Positions 36,124 through 44,598 of a stretch of DNA of 64,000 nucleotides are shown in pieces. The stretch comes from DATAFF01 sp963744915 (GTDB lineage: Bacteria > Pseudomonadota > Alphaproteobacteria > Rhizobiales > Aestuariivirgaceae). The translations under genes and the position numbers were made by a program. The stretch spans positions 62,001 to 126,000 of the forward strand of contig CAVUUY010000014.1 of assembly GCA_963744915.1 (NCBI GenBank), written 5' to 3'. How positions within the stretch are numbered: the first letter of the stretch is position 1; each line of letters begins with the position of its first letter. The notes under the pieces are model-generated. The model saw nothing but the letters and a program-made list of their open reading frames with translations, did not search any database and was not told where the DNA came from.

Positions 36124-36484
36124 GACCTCTCAATCAAACCAAGCACTTCTCGTGGAATGCCAACCGCGAAGACTTGGGTCGGTTCCCGGGTGCTCCGCCG
36201 GCGCCGGTCGAATTCGATTCGTCCGAACAGCTGGAGAATCGACGCCCGACGGCCTTTACGCATGTCCGCCAATCGCGACCCCTCACAACCATTGCTTGCA
36301 ATGGTTGTCGATAGTGCCCTGTTCGCAGCTGCCGGGAATCGCCGATTTCGAGGGGTCAAGCCCTGGAATTGTGTCTTGTGCGCAACGCTGGGGGCCAAAT
36401 CAGAGTAGAAGCCCTCTGTCTTACTTGCGGAATATGCGTTCTCGTGGCCCACTCTCATTCAGCCAAAGCACAGGAGGGGTCCTC
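36124..36484. other. Intergenic region without a convincing gene
   Basis: About 360 bp upstream of the beta-barrel gene. Open frames on both strands have atypical composition and no ribosome sites. A short inverted sequence ACAACCATTGCTTGCAATGG (36287-36306) holds the palindrome CCATTGCTTGCAATGG (36291-36306), possibly a hairpin or operator. The promoter of the downstream gene should be here. Confidence 0.4.
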
Positions 36485-37303
36485 ATGCGTCGCACTTTAG
36501 TAGGATTAATCGCAGCACTCGCCCTGGGGTCGGTCAGCCCCGCGGCCTTTGCAGCGGACATTCCGCCGCCGGAGCCGGTGGCGAGCTGGACAGGCTTCTA
36601 TCTCGGCGCCGGTGGTGGCGTCGGCTGGGCCGATCTCGACATCAATCGGCAGGCACTGCGCAGCTCGACTGGGATGGGTTCTGCGATTCGGATTGCGATT
36701 TCCATCGCGACTTCAACGAGTCGGGTGATGGCAACATCATCGGCATCGTGCAGGGCGGCTTCGATTGGGAGCTCGGAGGATCGGCGTTCGTCGTCGGTCT
36801 CGGTGCTGACGCGACCTTCGGCGACGTTCTCACTGTCGATCGCAATAACGACGACCTAGACTTCGATTTTCATAATCGTTTCCATACCGACGGTTCGACC
36901 ATGGTCGACGTCTATGGTCGTGCCGGTTTCGCTCCGACCCCCAACCTCCTGGTCTTTGGCTTGGTTGGTTGGAGCTTCTTGGATATCAACACAGACTTCC
37001 GGCTCCGCGATTTCGAACGATGAGCCTATCTTCCACAATGACGACAACGTCAGTGTCAACGGCTTGACTTTTGGCGGCGGCGTCGAGTGGAAGGTCACCG
37101 ACAACGTGTCGATCCGCGGCGACTATCGCTTCACCGATCTCGACAATTTCAGCAACAACGGCAACTTCCACTGTGACTGACGTTTGCGGATCGATGTCGA
37201 CTTCCGGGACCGCAATGACGTGGATGTCAACGTCCAGCGCGTGCTGTTCACTTTGAACTGGCGCTTTGGCGGGTTCGGTGAAACCGCTGCGGCGGCTTAC
37301 TAA
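36485..37303 (+). pseudogene. Outer-membrane beta-barrel (Omp25/porin-like) protein, broken frames
   Basis: AGGAGGGG precedes ATG 36485. Signal peptide (TLVGLIAALALGSVSPAAFA) and the family start ADIPPPEPVASWTGFYLGAG are intact; the barrel continues in other frames as GGFDWELGGSAFVVGLGADA, MVDVYGRAGFAPTPNLLVFG, WKVTDNVSIRGDYRFTDLDN and finally QRVLFTLNWRFG, ending in an aromatic residue (AAAAY) as barrel proteins do. Frame changes lie near 36660 and 37010; in addition an in-frame TGA stands at 37178 before the last strands. Intended length ~270 residues. May be genuine decay at the TGA. Confidence 0.72.
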
Positions 37304-37519
37304 TCCTGGCTTCTGCCAACGAAATCCTGGCAAGCGGGTCCCACGGGCCCGCTTGTCTTTCTTGGCACCTAGATAGCCCAAGATCTGCAACCTTGCGGCG
37401 ATCGCGATTGTGATTCGCCTGTTCGGGATTGCAAAATCGGGCTCGCCGGGGCATTTCGCGTTGACATTAGGGCAGCCTGTCAAGCATCATCGCGCGGTAC
37501 GATGCTGCAGGAGGTTGCG

Positions 37520-37711
37520 ATGAGCCAGCTCCCCGGGCAGACGCTCAATACGGTGATCGAGTCCTATCTGCATACGCCGCGGCCGCTCCGCGAGAGCGAG
37601 ATCGTGCGAGAAATCCTGGCGGTGTTTCCGGACCAGGACCGCACCATGCTGGTGGAAGACCTGCGCGAGCGGGTGCTGTTTCGTCGGCGCCGCGCGACCG
37701 AAAACGCCTGA
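37520..37711 (+). CDS. Small hypothetical protein
   Basis: 63 residues. ATG at 37520 follows AGGAGG by five bases, a strong ribosome site, so I prefer it to the ATG at 37502. Sequence QLPGQTLNTVIESYLHTPRP, then SEIVREILAVFPDQDRTMLV and a basic C terminus (RVLFRRRRATENA); a helical, acidic-basic profile. No family recognised. Confidence 0.5.
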   Translation: MSQLPGQTLNTVIESYLHTPRPLRESEIVREILAVFPDQDRTMLVEDLRERVLFRRRRATENA

Positions 37712-37800
37712 TCAACGGTTTTCGTCGCATCATGGCCGGCCTCGCGCCGGCCATTTGGTTTTTGGAAGCAGCCAGAGGACAGTCGGCAGTGGGCAGCGGG

Positions 37801-37905
37801 CTACCAGAACGGATAGCCCGACATGATGAATATCAAGACGCCGACCAGCACCACGGTCAGGCCGTATTTGATGGTCATCTCGATATGATGCGGCTCTATC
37901 TTCAC
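37801..37905 (-). CDS. 34-residue single-pass membrane protein coupled to ku
   Basis: GTG at 37905 overlaps the ku stop as GTGA, giving translational coupling. Encodes KIEPHHIEMTIKYG followed by a hydrophobic helix (LTVVLVGVLIFIMSG) and YPFW. Too short for standard gene callers; support comes from the overlap and the membrane-helix pattern. Confidence 0.5.
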   Translation of the reverse strand: MKIEPHHIEMTIKYGLTVVLVGVLIFIMSGYPFW

Positions 37906-38774
37906 GCCTTCGCCCGGCCCTTGCTGCTGCCGGGGGGCTTGCGGCCGGCGGTCTTCTTGGCCGGCGGCCTGCCGGACTTGGGCGGTTCGGTGCGTTCTTC
38001 CTGAACGCTGCGCTTCAGCGCATCCTTGAGATTGATGACATTGCTCGCCGGCTCGCTAGTCGGCGGCGACAGGATCTTGTGGCCCTTGGCTTTTTCCTCG
38101 ACCAGCTCGCGCAGCGCCACGCCATAGCTGTCCTTGAAGGCATCGGGATCGAATGGTGCGGATTTGCGGTTGATGAGCTGCACCGCCATGTCCATCATGT
38201 CGGGCTCGAGCTTGTGCTCGGGGATCTCGTCGAAATAGGCCGCGGCCGGCCGCAGCTCGTTGCCGTAGCGGATGATGTTGAGCACGAGCCCCTTGCCCAC
38301 CGGTCCGACCACCACCAGATGCTCGCGCCCGGCCATGGTGACCTGGCCGACCGCGACCTTCCCCGACTCGCGCAGCGCCTCGCGGATGATGCCGTAGCCC
38401 TCGGCCGCCTGCTCGTCGGCGGGGAGCACGTAATAGGGCCGCTCGAAAAAGCGCGGATCGATCTCCGACTGGTCGACGCATTGGACGAGATCGATGGTGC
38501 GCCTGCTCTCGAGACGGATGGCCTCGATCTCCTCGGGCTCGAGCAGCACATAGACCTCGGGCTCGACCTCGTAGCCCTTGACGATGTCGGCATTCTCGAC
38601 CTTGCCGATCCCGGGCACGGTTCGCTCATAGCGCACGCGCTTGCCGGAGGGTTTGTGAATTTGATTGAAGCTGATCTCGGAAGCAGTCTCCACCGCGGGG
38701 TAGATCTCGACACCGATCGTCACCAGCGACAGGCGCAAAGCGCCCTTCCAATAGACACGGCCAGGCTTTGCCAT
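37902..38774 (-). CDS. ku: Ku protein (non-homologous end joining)
   Basis: 290 residues. Start WKGALRLSLVTIGVEIYPAV is the hallmark of bacterial Ku; other conserved parts are ISFNQIHKPSGKRVRYER, YEVEPEVYVLLEPEEIEAI and FFERPYYVLPADE. Residues after ~255 form a Lys/Pro/Arg tail (RPPAKKTAGRKPPG) of the kind that aids DNA threading. Ku homodimers bind double-strand ends and recruit ligase LigD; no ligD is in the window. A 34-codon frame overlaps its stop. Confidence 0.95.
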   Translation of the reverse strand: MAKPGRVYWKGALRLSLVTIGVEIYPAVETASEISFNQIHKPSGKRVRYERTVPGIGKVENADIVKGYEVEPEVYVLLEPEEIEAIRLESRRTIDLVQCVDQSEIDPRFFERPYYVLPADEQAAEGYGIIREALRESGKVAVGQVTMAGREHLVVVGPVGKGLVLNIIRYGNELRPAAAYFDEIPEHKLEPDMMDMAVQLINRKSAPFDPDAFKDSYGVALRELVEEKAKGHKILSPPTSEPASNVINLKDALKRSVQEERTEPPKSGRPPAKKTAGRKPPGSSKGRAKA

Positions 38775-39217
38775 GGAACCATAACCTCACACAAATGACC
38801 GATTATGGACGACCATAGCATGGCGCGCGATCTCCGCCAGCAACTCTAAGATTTTGCCGCTGTGCCAAACAGCACTGCGTAAGATGATCGCAAACGGGGG
38901 ACGGGTGGGGCAGTCACATATAGACGCAAAGCTCCACCGGTAGATTTTCGGTAGGCGCTGCGCACGGATAACGTCCTGAATGCACAGCGCCGGTCCCGAT
39001 AGGGAAAGTTGACACTATCAGGGCGCCAGTAAGCAAATCGATCGCAATGCCGAGCATTAACAGATGGCGCTCGACTATGCGGTGATGGAGCGCAGTGACG
39101 ATGCTGCAGAATGACTGCCATGACTTTCCTCAGAGTGACGGTTGAAACGCCGCCCCGGGAATCATTTGTGCACTCGCCCGATGAGGTGACTGGTTCCATG
39201 GACCTGAGAAATCCGAT
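38775..39217. other. Intergenic region without a convincing gene
   Basis: About 440 bp between ku and the Tat-like gene. A 117-codon minus-strand frame (38846-39199) has unusual composition, many Arg/Ser/Cys and no ribosome site; I do not support it. Confidence 0.4.
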
Positions 39218-39991
39218 TTAGACCTGCGAAGCAGACTCGCTCCAGTCGGCGGTGGCGAAGTATTGCTCATTGATCTCACCAAACTCCATTGCAAAGTCAT
39301 CTGGCAGGCCGGCCATACGCAGTAGATCTCTCCTCAGTGTTAGCAGGATCTGCTGATCAGGTTCGAGCTGCTTTGGGTCGGTGACGGCGCTTCGCCAGGA
39401 ACGACGTGCCTCGTCCTCGAAATAGAGCATTGCGGAAGTCTTAACGGCGAGCCCTGCTAAGGTTGCCGCCGGGGTTGCAACAAAGCGAGCGAAGGCGGCC
39501 CATTGTCTGTCCCAAGCGGCTTTGAAGGCCGACTCCAACTCGGGCAGTCCGAACTGGATGTTGATATCGTTGCATTTCTGCATCCAGGCTTCGACCTCCG
39601 CCTGGCGCTCAGCGGCAGGCTGTCGACCCGATTTCATGTCCATTGTAGCGGCGCATAGTTCGACGTCGGGAGTAATCTCAAATGGAATGACCTTCACCCA
39701 GCCGCTGCCGATGCAGTCCGGCTTGGGTGGATAAGCTCGCCGGGCATTCCATGACATCAGGTCCCGCGCGTCCTGAACAGCGTCGAGTTCAATTTCCAAT
39801 TTCAGATATTCACGCCAGCAGGCGAATAGCTGGGCATCTGCTTCAGGACGGCCCGAGCCGCCGGTGCCATCGCGTGCGCGCCTGACCGCGATTGCAGCGG
39901 CCGCGACATTGACGGTGACGAGGCCGGGCGAGGTCAGCATCAAAGCACGGCGGGACAATATTGTGGTATTCGGTGAATCAGCCTTGGGCAT
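39218..39991 (-). CDS. Hypothetical protein with Tat-like signal
   Basis: 257 residues from ATG at 39991. The N terminus has ILSRRALMLTSPGLVTVNVA: a twin-arginine motif (SRRALML) before a modest hydrophobic stretch, suggesting Tat export or a membrane anchor. The mature part is helical and rich in Trp and charged residues (WREYLKLEIELDAVQDARDL, AFKAAWDRQWAAFARFV). No family recognised. GC content is lower than in neighbours, pointing to acquired DNA. Divergent from the ribbon-helix-helix gene across an inverted-repeat operator. Confidence 0.6.
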   Translation of the reverse strand: MPKADSPNTTILSRRALMLTSPGLVTVNVAAAAIAVRRARDGTGGSGRPEADAQLFACWREYLKLEIELDAVQDARDLMSWNARRAYPPKPDCIGSGWVKVIPFEITPDVELCAATMDMKSGRQPAAERQAEVEAWMQKCNDINIQFGLPELESAFKAAWDRQWAAFARFVATPAATLAGLAVKTSAMLYFEDEARRSWRSAVTDPKQLEPDQQILLTLRRDLLRMAGLPDDFAMEFGEINEQYFATADWSESASQV

Positions 39992-40059
39992 GGGATGCCT
40001 CCTGCCTGGGGTTAGGCCCGATTTAGTGGTGCAAACACTAGATCGGGCCGCTTGCTTAG

Positions 40060-40111
40060 CGACTACAATTGGACTACGGTCGCTGCTACAAGTCAACAAC
40101 AATTGTAGTCG
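40060..40111. promoter_or_regulatory. Inverted-repeat operator between divergent genes
   Basis: CGACTACAATTG (40060-40071) and CAATTGTAGTCG (40100-40111) are perfect inverted copies 28 bp apart; an extra GACTAC half-site lies at 40073-40078. It sits just upstream of the ribbon-helix-helix gene and between it and the divergent Tat-like gene, the expected position for an autoregulated operator. Confidence 0.65.
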
Positions 40112-40121
40112 TTATCTCGTA

Positions 40122-40283
40122 ATGGCAAAATTGAACCCTATGGGGGTCCGGCTGGAGCCGGACACAAAGGCGGCCCTCGAAAAGGCTGCGGCAGATGATC
40201 GGCGCTCCATCTCATCGATGATTGATCGGATTCTGATCGAGTGGCTGCGGGCGAACGGATATTTGAAGCCGGCGAAGAAGTGA
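40122..40283 (+). CDS. Small ribbon-helix-helix protein
   Basis: 53 residues: MGVRLEPDTKAALEKAAADD, then RRSISSMIDRILIEWLRANG. The beta-strand (GVRLEP) followed by two helices with a loop at 'DDRRSIS' is the pattern of the MetJ/Arc/CopG superfamily. Such small proteins dimerise and bind palindromic operators, often their own. The perfect inverted repeat 11-62 bp upstream supports autorepression. Could be the antitoxin of a lost toxin-antitoxin pair; no toxin is seen beside it. Confidence 0.75.
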   Translation: MAKLNPMGVRLEPDTKAALEKAAADDRRSISSMIDRILIEWLRANGYLKPAKK

Positions 40284-40313
40284 ACGACACTGCTGCAATC
40301 GCCGACCAAAACG

Positions 40314-40490
40314 TTGATGAGGTCGCCCCAGAACATGGCGGAGATCCAGGTTCGGCGGCTGCCGGTCTTCGACCGTGACAAGCGTCCCGTGGGCATCGTT
40401 GGCGATACCGCCACAATGGCAGTCGTAACGGAGACCGGCGAGGCGCTCAGTGGCATATCAATGCCGGCGGGCAGCACAGCCGGACGAAGC
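40314..40490 (+). pseudogene. Remnant of a CBS-domain protein
   Basis: The frame reads MAEIQVRRLPVFDRDKRPVG followed by IVGDTA, then ETGEALSGISMPAGS. Intact CBS-domain proteins of this type have QIRRLPVVDRDKRLVGIVSLGDLA and end EALSGISEPGG; here the central part is collapsed and the N-terminal CBS motif is missing. A decayed fragment, in a 1.8-kb stretch of other remnants. Confidence 0.6.
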
Positions 40491-40581
40491 GCTGAGTGGC
40501 CCCACATGGGCCAGCAAGACGTACAAAGCCGAACCGTTAGCGCGTGCCAATCTCTCCGCTGAACTGGTGGCTAAGCCAGCG

Positions 40582-40746
40582 TCATACTCTGACGATGTGT
40601 TGCAAGATTGCCGGAACAATTAGCCACGCGATGAGGGACCCAAGGATACCTGGAACCATGCCATCTCCCGGTCCCTCTGTTTGTCTTTGGAGACAAGTTA
40701 TGCCAAGGCCAGCAGCCACCGAAACAACGATCTGCAGGAAAATCAT
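40582..40746 (-). CDS. Possible 54-residue two-helix membrane protein
   Basis: ATG at 40746 opens FLQIVVSVAAGLGITCL, a short polar loop (QRQTEGPGDG) and a second helix GILGSLIAWLIVPAILQHIV. The pattern resembles small holin-like or stress membrane proteins. Ribosome site weak. Lies in an AT-richer stretch of decayed genes. Confidence 0.35.
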   Translation of the reverse strand: MIFLQIVVSVAAGLGITCLQRQTEGPGDGMVPGILGSLIAWLIVPAILQHIVRV

Positions 40747-40946
40747 CCAATTTGATTACGCATTACCATTCCCCGTGTTGATTCCACCCGAGGGAAGTAT
40801 GTCGGATCAATTTGACTGCCGGAAGGGCACCAAACTACCAGAACCTCAAACTGATCCTCAATTGATGGAAGAGCCCGCATCGCTGACGTGCACTGAAAGA
40901 CCGGCAAAGAACGGACCTATTCTGGCAGTTAGCGGCTATTCCTAGA

Positions 40947-41366
40947 TTTACTATCAACGCTTCGAAGGAGCCGCTTAACGGGATCGGTCAGGTAATGGTC
41001 TTCGGTCAACCAACCGCGGTCGATGCAGTCGAGGCCATCGTTTCTTTCGATTATCCAGTTGCCACCAATTTCCCGGGTTTGCGCGGCGAGTAGGACGTTT
41101 AATTGACGATGTTGGGGTGTTCAAAATTTTTACTCCTAACTTGCGGCTGTTTTCCCAACTGACTATCCGATCCCGTGGGCTCCGCGGTGCGACCCGCGAG
41201 GCCTTTCTGGGCTTGGTGCGATTCGCTTGAGGCTAGCGGAGCTATGCCCTAAACCGATCCATTGTATTGGCGTTGTATTGGCGTCGGTGTACTCCTGTAA
41301 TTAGCGCAGGTTAGAGATCTGTACGATTGCGAACTCTCGACGCAGGATTGCCGAACCCGTGTAAGC
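40947..41366. other. Non-coding or decayed stretch
   Basis: About 420 bp with no supported gene. It contains a direct duplication TTGTATTGGCG (41260-41281, two copies separated by nothing or one base) and lies between a CBS remnant and an IS630 remnant, so it is probably eroded mobile-element DNA. Confidence 0.4.
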
Positions 41367-41429
41367 TTGCTTCTGTACAATTGCGCGCCGGAACATGGAG
41401 GCATTTCGATCTGTTGTTTCCATCAAGAT

Positions 41430-41840
41430 GGAGCACAACAATCCGCTGTATTTCTTTCATCTCGAACTAGACGGCTGCAAGGCCTCACGGCGCCCGTCGG
41501 TCGATGCGCCAATGAACCGCGAAATCTTCGAGAGGCGAGACAGTTGGCCCCGACCCTCAAGCAGGGCGACGTCGTTATCCTCGACAATCTCGCCGCCCAT
41601 AAGAGCTCCAGGGCCGAGAAAGCCGTTCGTGACCGAGGAGCATGGTTCCTGTTCCTGCCGCCCTACAGTCCGGATCTCAATCCGATCGAAATGGCCTTCG
41701 CCAAACTCAAAGCCCATCTACGGGCCAGAGCCGTCACGACTATTGATGAACTCTGGAAGGCCATCGGCGCAATCACCAGCCTGATAACCGTCGAAGAATG
41801 CATGAACTATTTCGCTGCCGCAGGTTACGGAGCCACCTGA
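41430..41840 (+). pseudogene. IS630-family transposase C-terminal remnant
   Basis: The final ~100 residues are readable: TLKQGDVVILDNLAAHKS (first catalytic Asp of this part), then FLFLPPYSPDLNPIEMAFAK carrying the catalytic Glu, and TIDELWKAIGAI. An upstream part (DGCKASRRPSVDAPMNREIF) is in another frame and should read on into this one, so the gene is frameshifted and lacks its N-terminal half. No terminal inverted repeats found. Not mobile. Confidence 0.85.
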
Positions 41841-42099
41841 ATGCACGATGCTCCAAGTCGAAGGTCACCATCGATTCTATCACATCGAGCATCCGGAACC
41901 TTCTCGCGCAGTGAGAGCGAAATTTCGCCCCTGGGAGCAGATGCGCGTGTGCTGTATTTCAACCAATGCTTGCATTTAATCGTTATTCACCATCTGATTG
42001 CATAATGTGCAAAACGAAATGTGGGGTCGAGTTTATGAATGCTGAGCTAGACTGGCCGCGGCTCTTGCAAGATCAAACAACAATTCCGGGAGGATAGGC

Positions 42100-43167
42100 G
42101 TGCCGACAAATATTCAGGGCCCTGGAATCTTTCTGGCGCAATTCGCCGGCGATCAGCCGCCCTTCAATTCGCTCGATGCGATCTGCGGCTGGGCCGCCGG
42201 TCTGGGCTACAGGGGGGTGCAGATCCCGTCCTGGGACGGCAGGCTGTTCGACCTCAAGAGAGCGGCCGAGTCACGCGGCTATTGCGAGGAAGTCAAGGGC
42301 ATTGCCGGGCAGCATGGGCTCACCGTCACCGAGCTCTCGACCCATCTCCAGGGCCAGCTGGTGGCGGTGCACCCGGCCTATGACGAGGCGTTCGACGCCT
42401 TTGCGCCGCCAGCGCTGCATGGCAAGCCCAAGGAGCGGCAGGCCTATGCCGTCGACCAGCTCATGATGGCGGCCAAGGCATCGCGCAATCTCGGGCTTTC
42501 GAGCCATGTCACCTTCTCGGGAGCACTGGCCTGGCCCTTCGTCTATCCCTGGCCGCAGCGGCCGCCGGGACTGATCGAGGCCGCCTTTGCCGAGCTTGCC
42601 GGGCGCTGGCAGCCGATCCTCGACGCCTTCGACGCGAACGGGGTCGATGTGTGCTACGAGATCCATCCCGGCGAGGACATTTTCGACGGCGCCAGCTTCG
42701 AGCTGTTCCTCGACCGGCTGAACGGGCACAAGCGCTGCTGCATCAATTACGACCCGTCGCATTTCGTGCTGATGCAGCTCGACTATCTGGCGTTCATCGA
42801 CATTTATCACGAGCGCATCAAGGCGTTTCACGTGAAGGACGCCGAGTTCAATCCGGACGGCCGGCAGGGCGTCTATTCCGGCTATCAGCCCTGGCTCAAG
42901 CGGGCCGGGCGGTTTCGCTCGCTCGGCGACGGACAGGTCGATTTTTCGGGCGTGTTCTCGCGGCTTGCGGCCCATGACTATTCCGGCTGGGCGGTATTGG
43001 AATGGGAATGCTGTCTCAAACATCCCGAGCAGGGCGCTGCGGAAGGCGCACCGTTCATCGACAGCCACCTGATCCGGGTGACCGACAAGGCTTTCGACGA
43101 TTTCGCCGGCGGCAGGACGGATGCCGCCAAGGTGAAGCGGTTCCTCGGTCTTGGCCAGGAGCGCTGA
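42100..43167 (+). CDS. Sugar phosphate isomerase/epimerase (xylose isomerase-like TIM barrel)
   Basis: 355 residues from GTG 42100 after GGGAGGA. The barrel motifs LGYRGVQIPSWDGRLFDL, GVDVCYEIHPGEDIFDGASF (metal-ligand Glu), CCINYDPSHFVLM (Asp/His) and IKAFHVKDAEFN (metal-ligand His/Asp), then VLEWECCL (Glu) match the AP-endonuclease-2-like sugar isomerase family with its metal site complete. First gene of the co-directional catabolic locus; the dehydrogenase starts four bases later. Isomerisation of a ketose or inositol-type compound is likely. Confidence 0.9.
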   Translation: MPTNIQGPGIFLAQFAGDQPPFNSLDAICGWAAGLGYRGVQIPSWDGRLFDLKRAAESRGYCEEVKGIAGQHGLTVTELSTHLQGQLVAVHPAYDEAFDAFAPPALHGKPKERQAYAVDQLMMAAKASRNLGLSSHVTFSGALAWPFVYPWPQRPPGLIEAAFAELAGRWQPILDAFDANGVDVCYEIHPGEDIFDGASFELFLDRLNGHKRCCINYDPSHFVLMQLDYLAFIDIYHERIKAFHVKDAEFNPDGRQGVYSGYQPWLKRAGRFRSLGDGQVDFSGVFSRLAAHDYSGWAVLEWECCLKHPEQGAAEGAPFIDSHLIRVTDKAFDDFAGGRTDAAKVKRFLGLGQER

Positions 43168-43170
43168 GCG

Positions 43171-44364
43171 ATGAGCATCGAAGCCTCGAAGCCGCAGGAA
43201 GGGGGGGTGCCGGAGCGGGGACGGCGGATCCGGCTCGGCATGGTCGGCGGCGGGCAGGGGGCGTTCATCGGCGCCGTTCATCGCATCGCGGCGCGGATGG
43301 ACGACAATTACGTGCTTGTCGCCGGGGCGCTGTCGGGCGATCCCGCCCGCGCCAGGGCGTCCGCCGAGGAGCTCGGGCTCGAGCCGTCCCGCTCCTATGA
43401 CAGCTACGCGGCCATGGCGGCCGCCGAGGGCCGGCGGCCGGACGGGATCGAGGCGGTGGCGATCGTCACGCCGAACCATCTCCACCAGGCGATCGCCCGC
43501 GCCTTCCTCGAGGCCGGCATCCATGTCATCTGCGACAAGCCGCTGGCGGTCTCGGTCGATGAGGCGAAGAGCCTGCAGGAGCTGACCCGGAAAAGCGGGC
43601 TGATCTTCGCCGTTACCTACAATTATTCGGGCTATCCGATGGTGCGTCAGGCGGAGGCCATGGTGGCCGCGGGCGAGCTCGGCGACATCCGGGTGGTGCA
43701 GGTCGAGTATCCGCAGGGCTGGCTTGCAACCGCACTCGAGGAGAGCGGGCAGAAGCAGGCGGCATGGCGCACCGACCCGGCGCAGTCGGGGGCCGGCGGC
43801 TCAATCGGCGATATCGGCACCCATGCCTTCCAGCTCGCCGAATTCGTGTCGCGGCTCGAAGCGATCGAGCTTCTCGCCGAGCTTACGACCTTCGTTGCCG
43901 GCCGGCGGCTCGACGACAATGCGCAAGTGCTGCTGCGCTTCGCCAATGGCGCACGCGGCATGCTGTGGGCAAGCCAGGTCGCGGTCGGCTGCGAGAACGG
44001 GCTCAAATTGCGGGTCTATGGCGAAAGGGGCGGCCTCGAATGGGCGCAGGAGAACCCGAACCTGCTGTGGTTCGCGCCGCTCGGAGAGGCACAGCGGCTG
44101 ATCACCCGGGCCGGTGCCGGGGCAGGTCCGGCGGCAGCCCGGGTCACCCGCACGCCGTTCGGCCATCCGGAGGGCTATCTCGAGGCCTTCGGCAACATCT
44201 ATGCCGAGGTGGCGCGGGCCATCCGCGCGGCGCGCGCCGGGGACAAGCCCGATGCCGAGGTCCGCTTCCCGACGGTCGATGACGGGGCGCGCGGCGTGGC
44301 GTTCGTCGCCGCCGCGGTGGCGTCGTCGGGACAGGGGGGCAGGTGGGTGAAAGTGGGAAAGTAG
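43171..44364 (+). CDS. Gfo/Idh/MocA-family oxidoreductase
   Basis: 397 residues. Rossmann start RLGMVGGGQGAFIGAVHRIA (~22), and EAVAIVTPNHLHQAIARAFL, then HVICDKPLAVSVDEAKSL containing the conserved E/D-K-P lysine, and a C-terminal substrate domain with the catalytic-like DIGTHAFQLAEF. NAD(P)-dependent oxidation of a sugar or cyclitol is expected. Four bases after the isomerase gene and followed by a TAGGCAA inverted repeat. Confidence 0.92.
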   Translation: MSIEASKPQEGGVPERGRRIRLGMVGGGQGAFIGAVHRIAARMDDNYVLVAGALSGDPARARASAEELGLEPSRSYDSYAAMAAAEGRRPDGIEAVAIVTPNHLHQAIARAFLEAGIHVICDKPLAVSVDEAKSLQELTRKSGLIFAVTYNYSGYPMVRQAEAMVAAGELGDIRVVQVEYPQGWLATALEESGQKQAAWRTDPAQSGAGGSIGDIGTHAFQLAEFVSRLEAIELLAELTTFVAGRRLDDNAQVLLRFANGARGMLWASQVAVGCENGLKLRVYGERGGLEWAQENPNLLWFAPLGEAQRLITRAGAGAGPAAARVTRTPFGHPEGYLEAFGNIYAEVARAIRAARAGDKPDAEVRFPTVDDGARGVAFVAAAVASSGQGGRWVKVGK

Positions 44365-44455
44365 GCAATAGGCAATAGGCAATGGAGCGGCGCTCTTCCC
44401 TGCGGCCTGCTCCCTCCTCGTCCCCTCTTGCCTATTGCCTACTTGCCTATTGCCT
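44361..44455. repeat. TAGGCAA repeats with facing inverted copy
   Basis: AAGTAGGCAATAGGCAA begins at 44359 and is followed by a further heptamer; its inverted copy TTGCCTATTGCCTACTTGCC lies at 44429-44448 and continues to 44455. The arms are ~45 bp apart and could form a long hairpin after the dehydrogenase gene, acting as a terminator or mRNA-stabilising structure. The direct form also occurs at 28766-28799. Confidence 0.75.
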
Positions 44456-44502
44456 TTTGCAACAGCAGCTTACGCCAATTCATCCCCATCTATTGTGCAG
44501 TG

Positions 44503-44560
44503 CATGACAAGGGTCTTGTCATGTTTAGTGAATTGGGGATTACTAAACAAAGAACTAAAC
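44503..44560. promoter_or_regulatory. Candidate operators upstream of the CUT1 transporter operon
   Basis: CATGACAAG-GGT-CTTGTCATG (44503-44523) is a perfect 9-bp inverted repeat. Adjacent are GTTTAGT (44523-44529), its inverse ACTAAAC (44542-44548) and a direct copy ACTAAAC (44554-44560), spaced as for GntR/ROK/LacI-type dimers. Located 40-95 bp before the binding-protein ATG. The regulator is not identified. Confidence 0.55.
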
Positions 44561-44598
44561 AGCGGGAGAGACCCGCGGGACGAAAGGGAGGAAAGAGG

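Noticed and set aside
36096..36458. 120-codon minus-strand frame before the beta-barrel gene
   Set aside because: Unnatural composition, no ribosome site and no recognisable pattern.
37178..37180. Selenocysteine at the TGA in the beta-barrel gene
   Set aside because: No SECIS-like hairpin seen, and barrel proteins of this type contain no selenocysteine.
38846..39199. 117-codon minus-strand frame after ku
   Set aside because: Composition unlike neighbouring proteins and no start signal; treated as intergenic.
40544..40945. 133-codon plus-strand frame
   Set aside because: Low coding quality, and a hydrophobic frame on the opposite strand is the better candidate.
44361..44460. CRISPR array
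   Set aside because: Heptamer repeats without unique spacers and no cas genes anywhere in the window.
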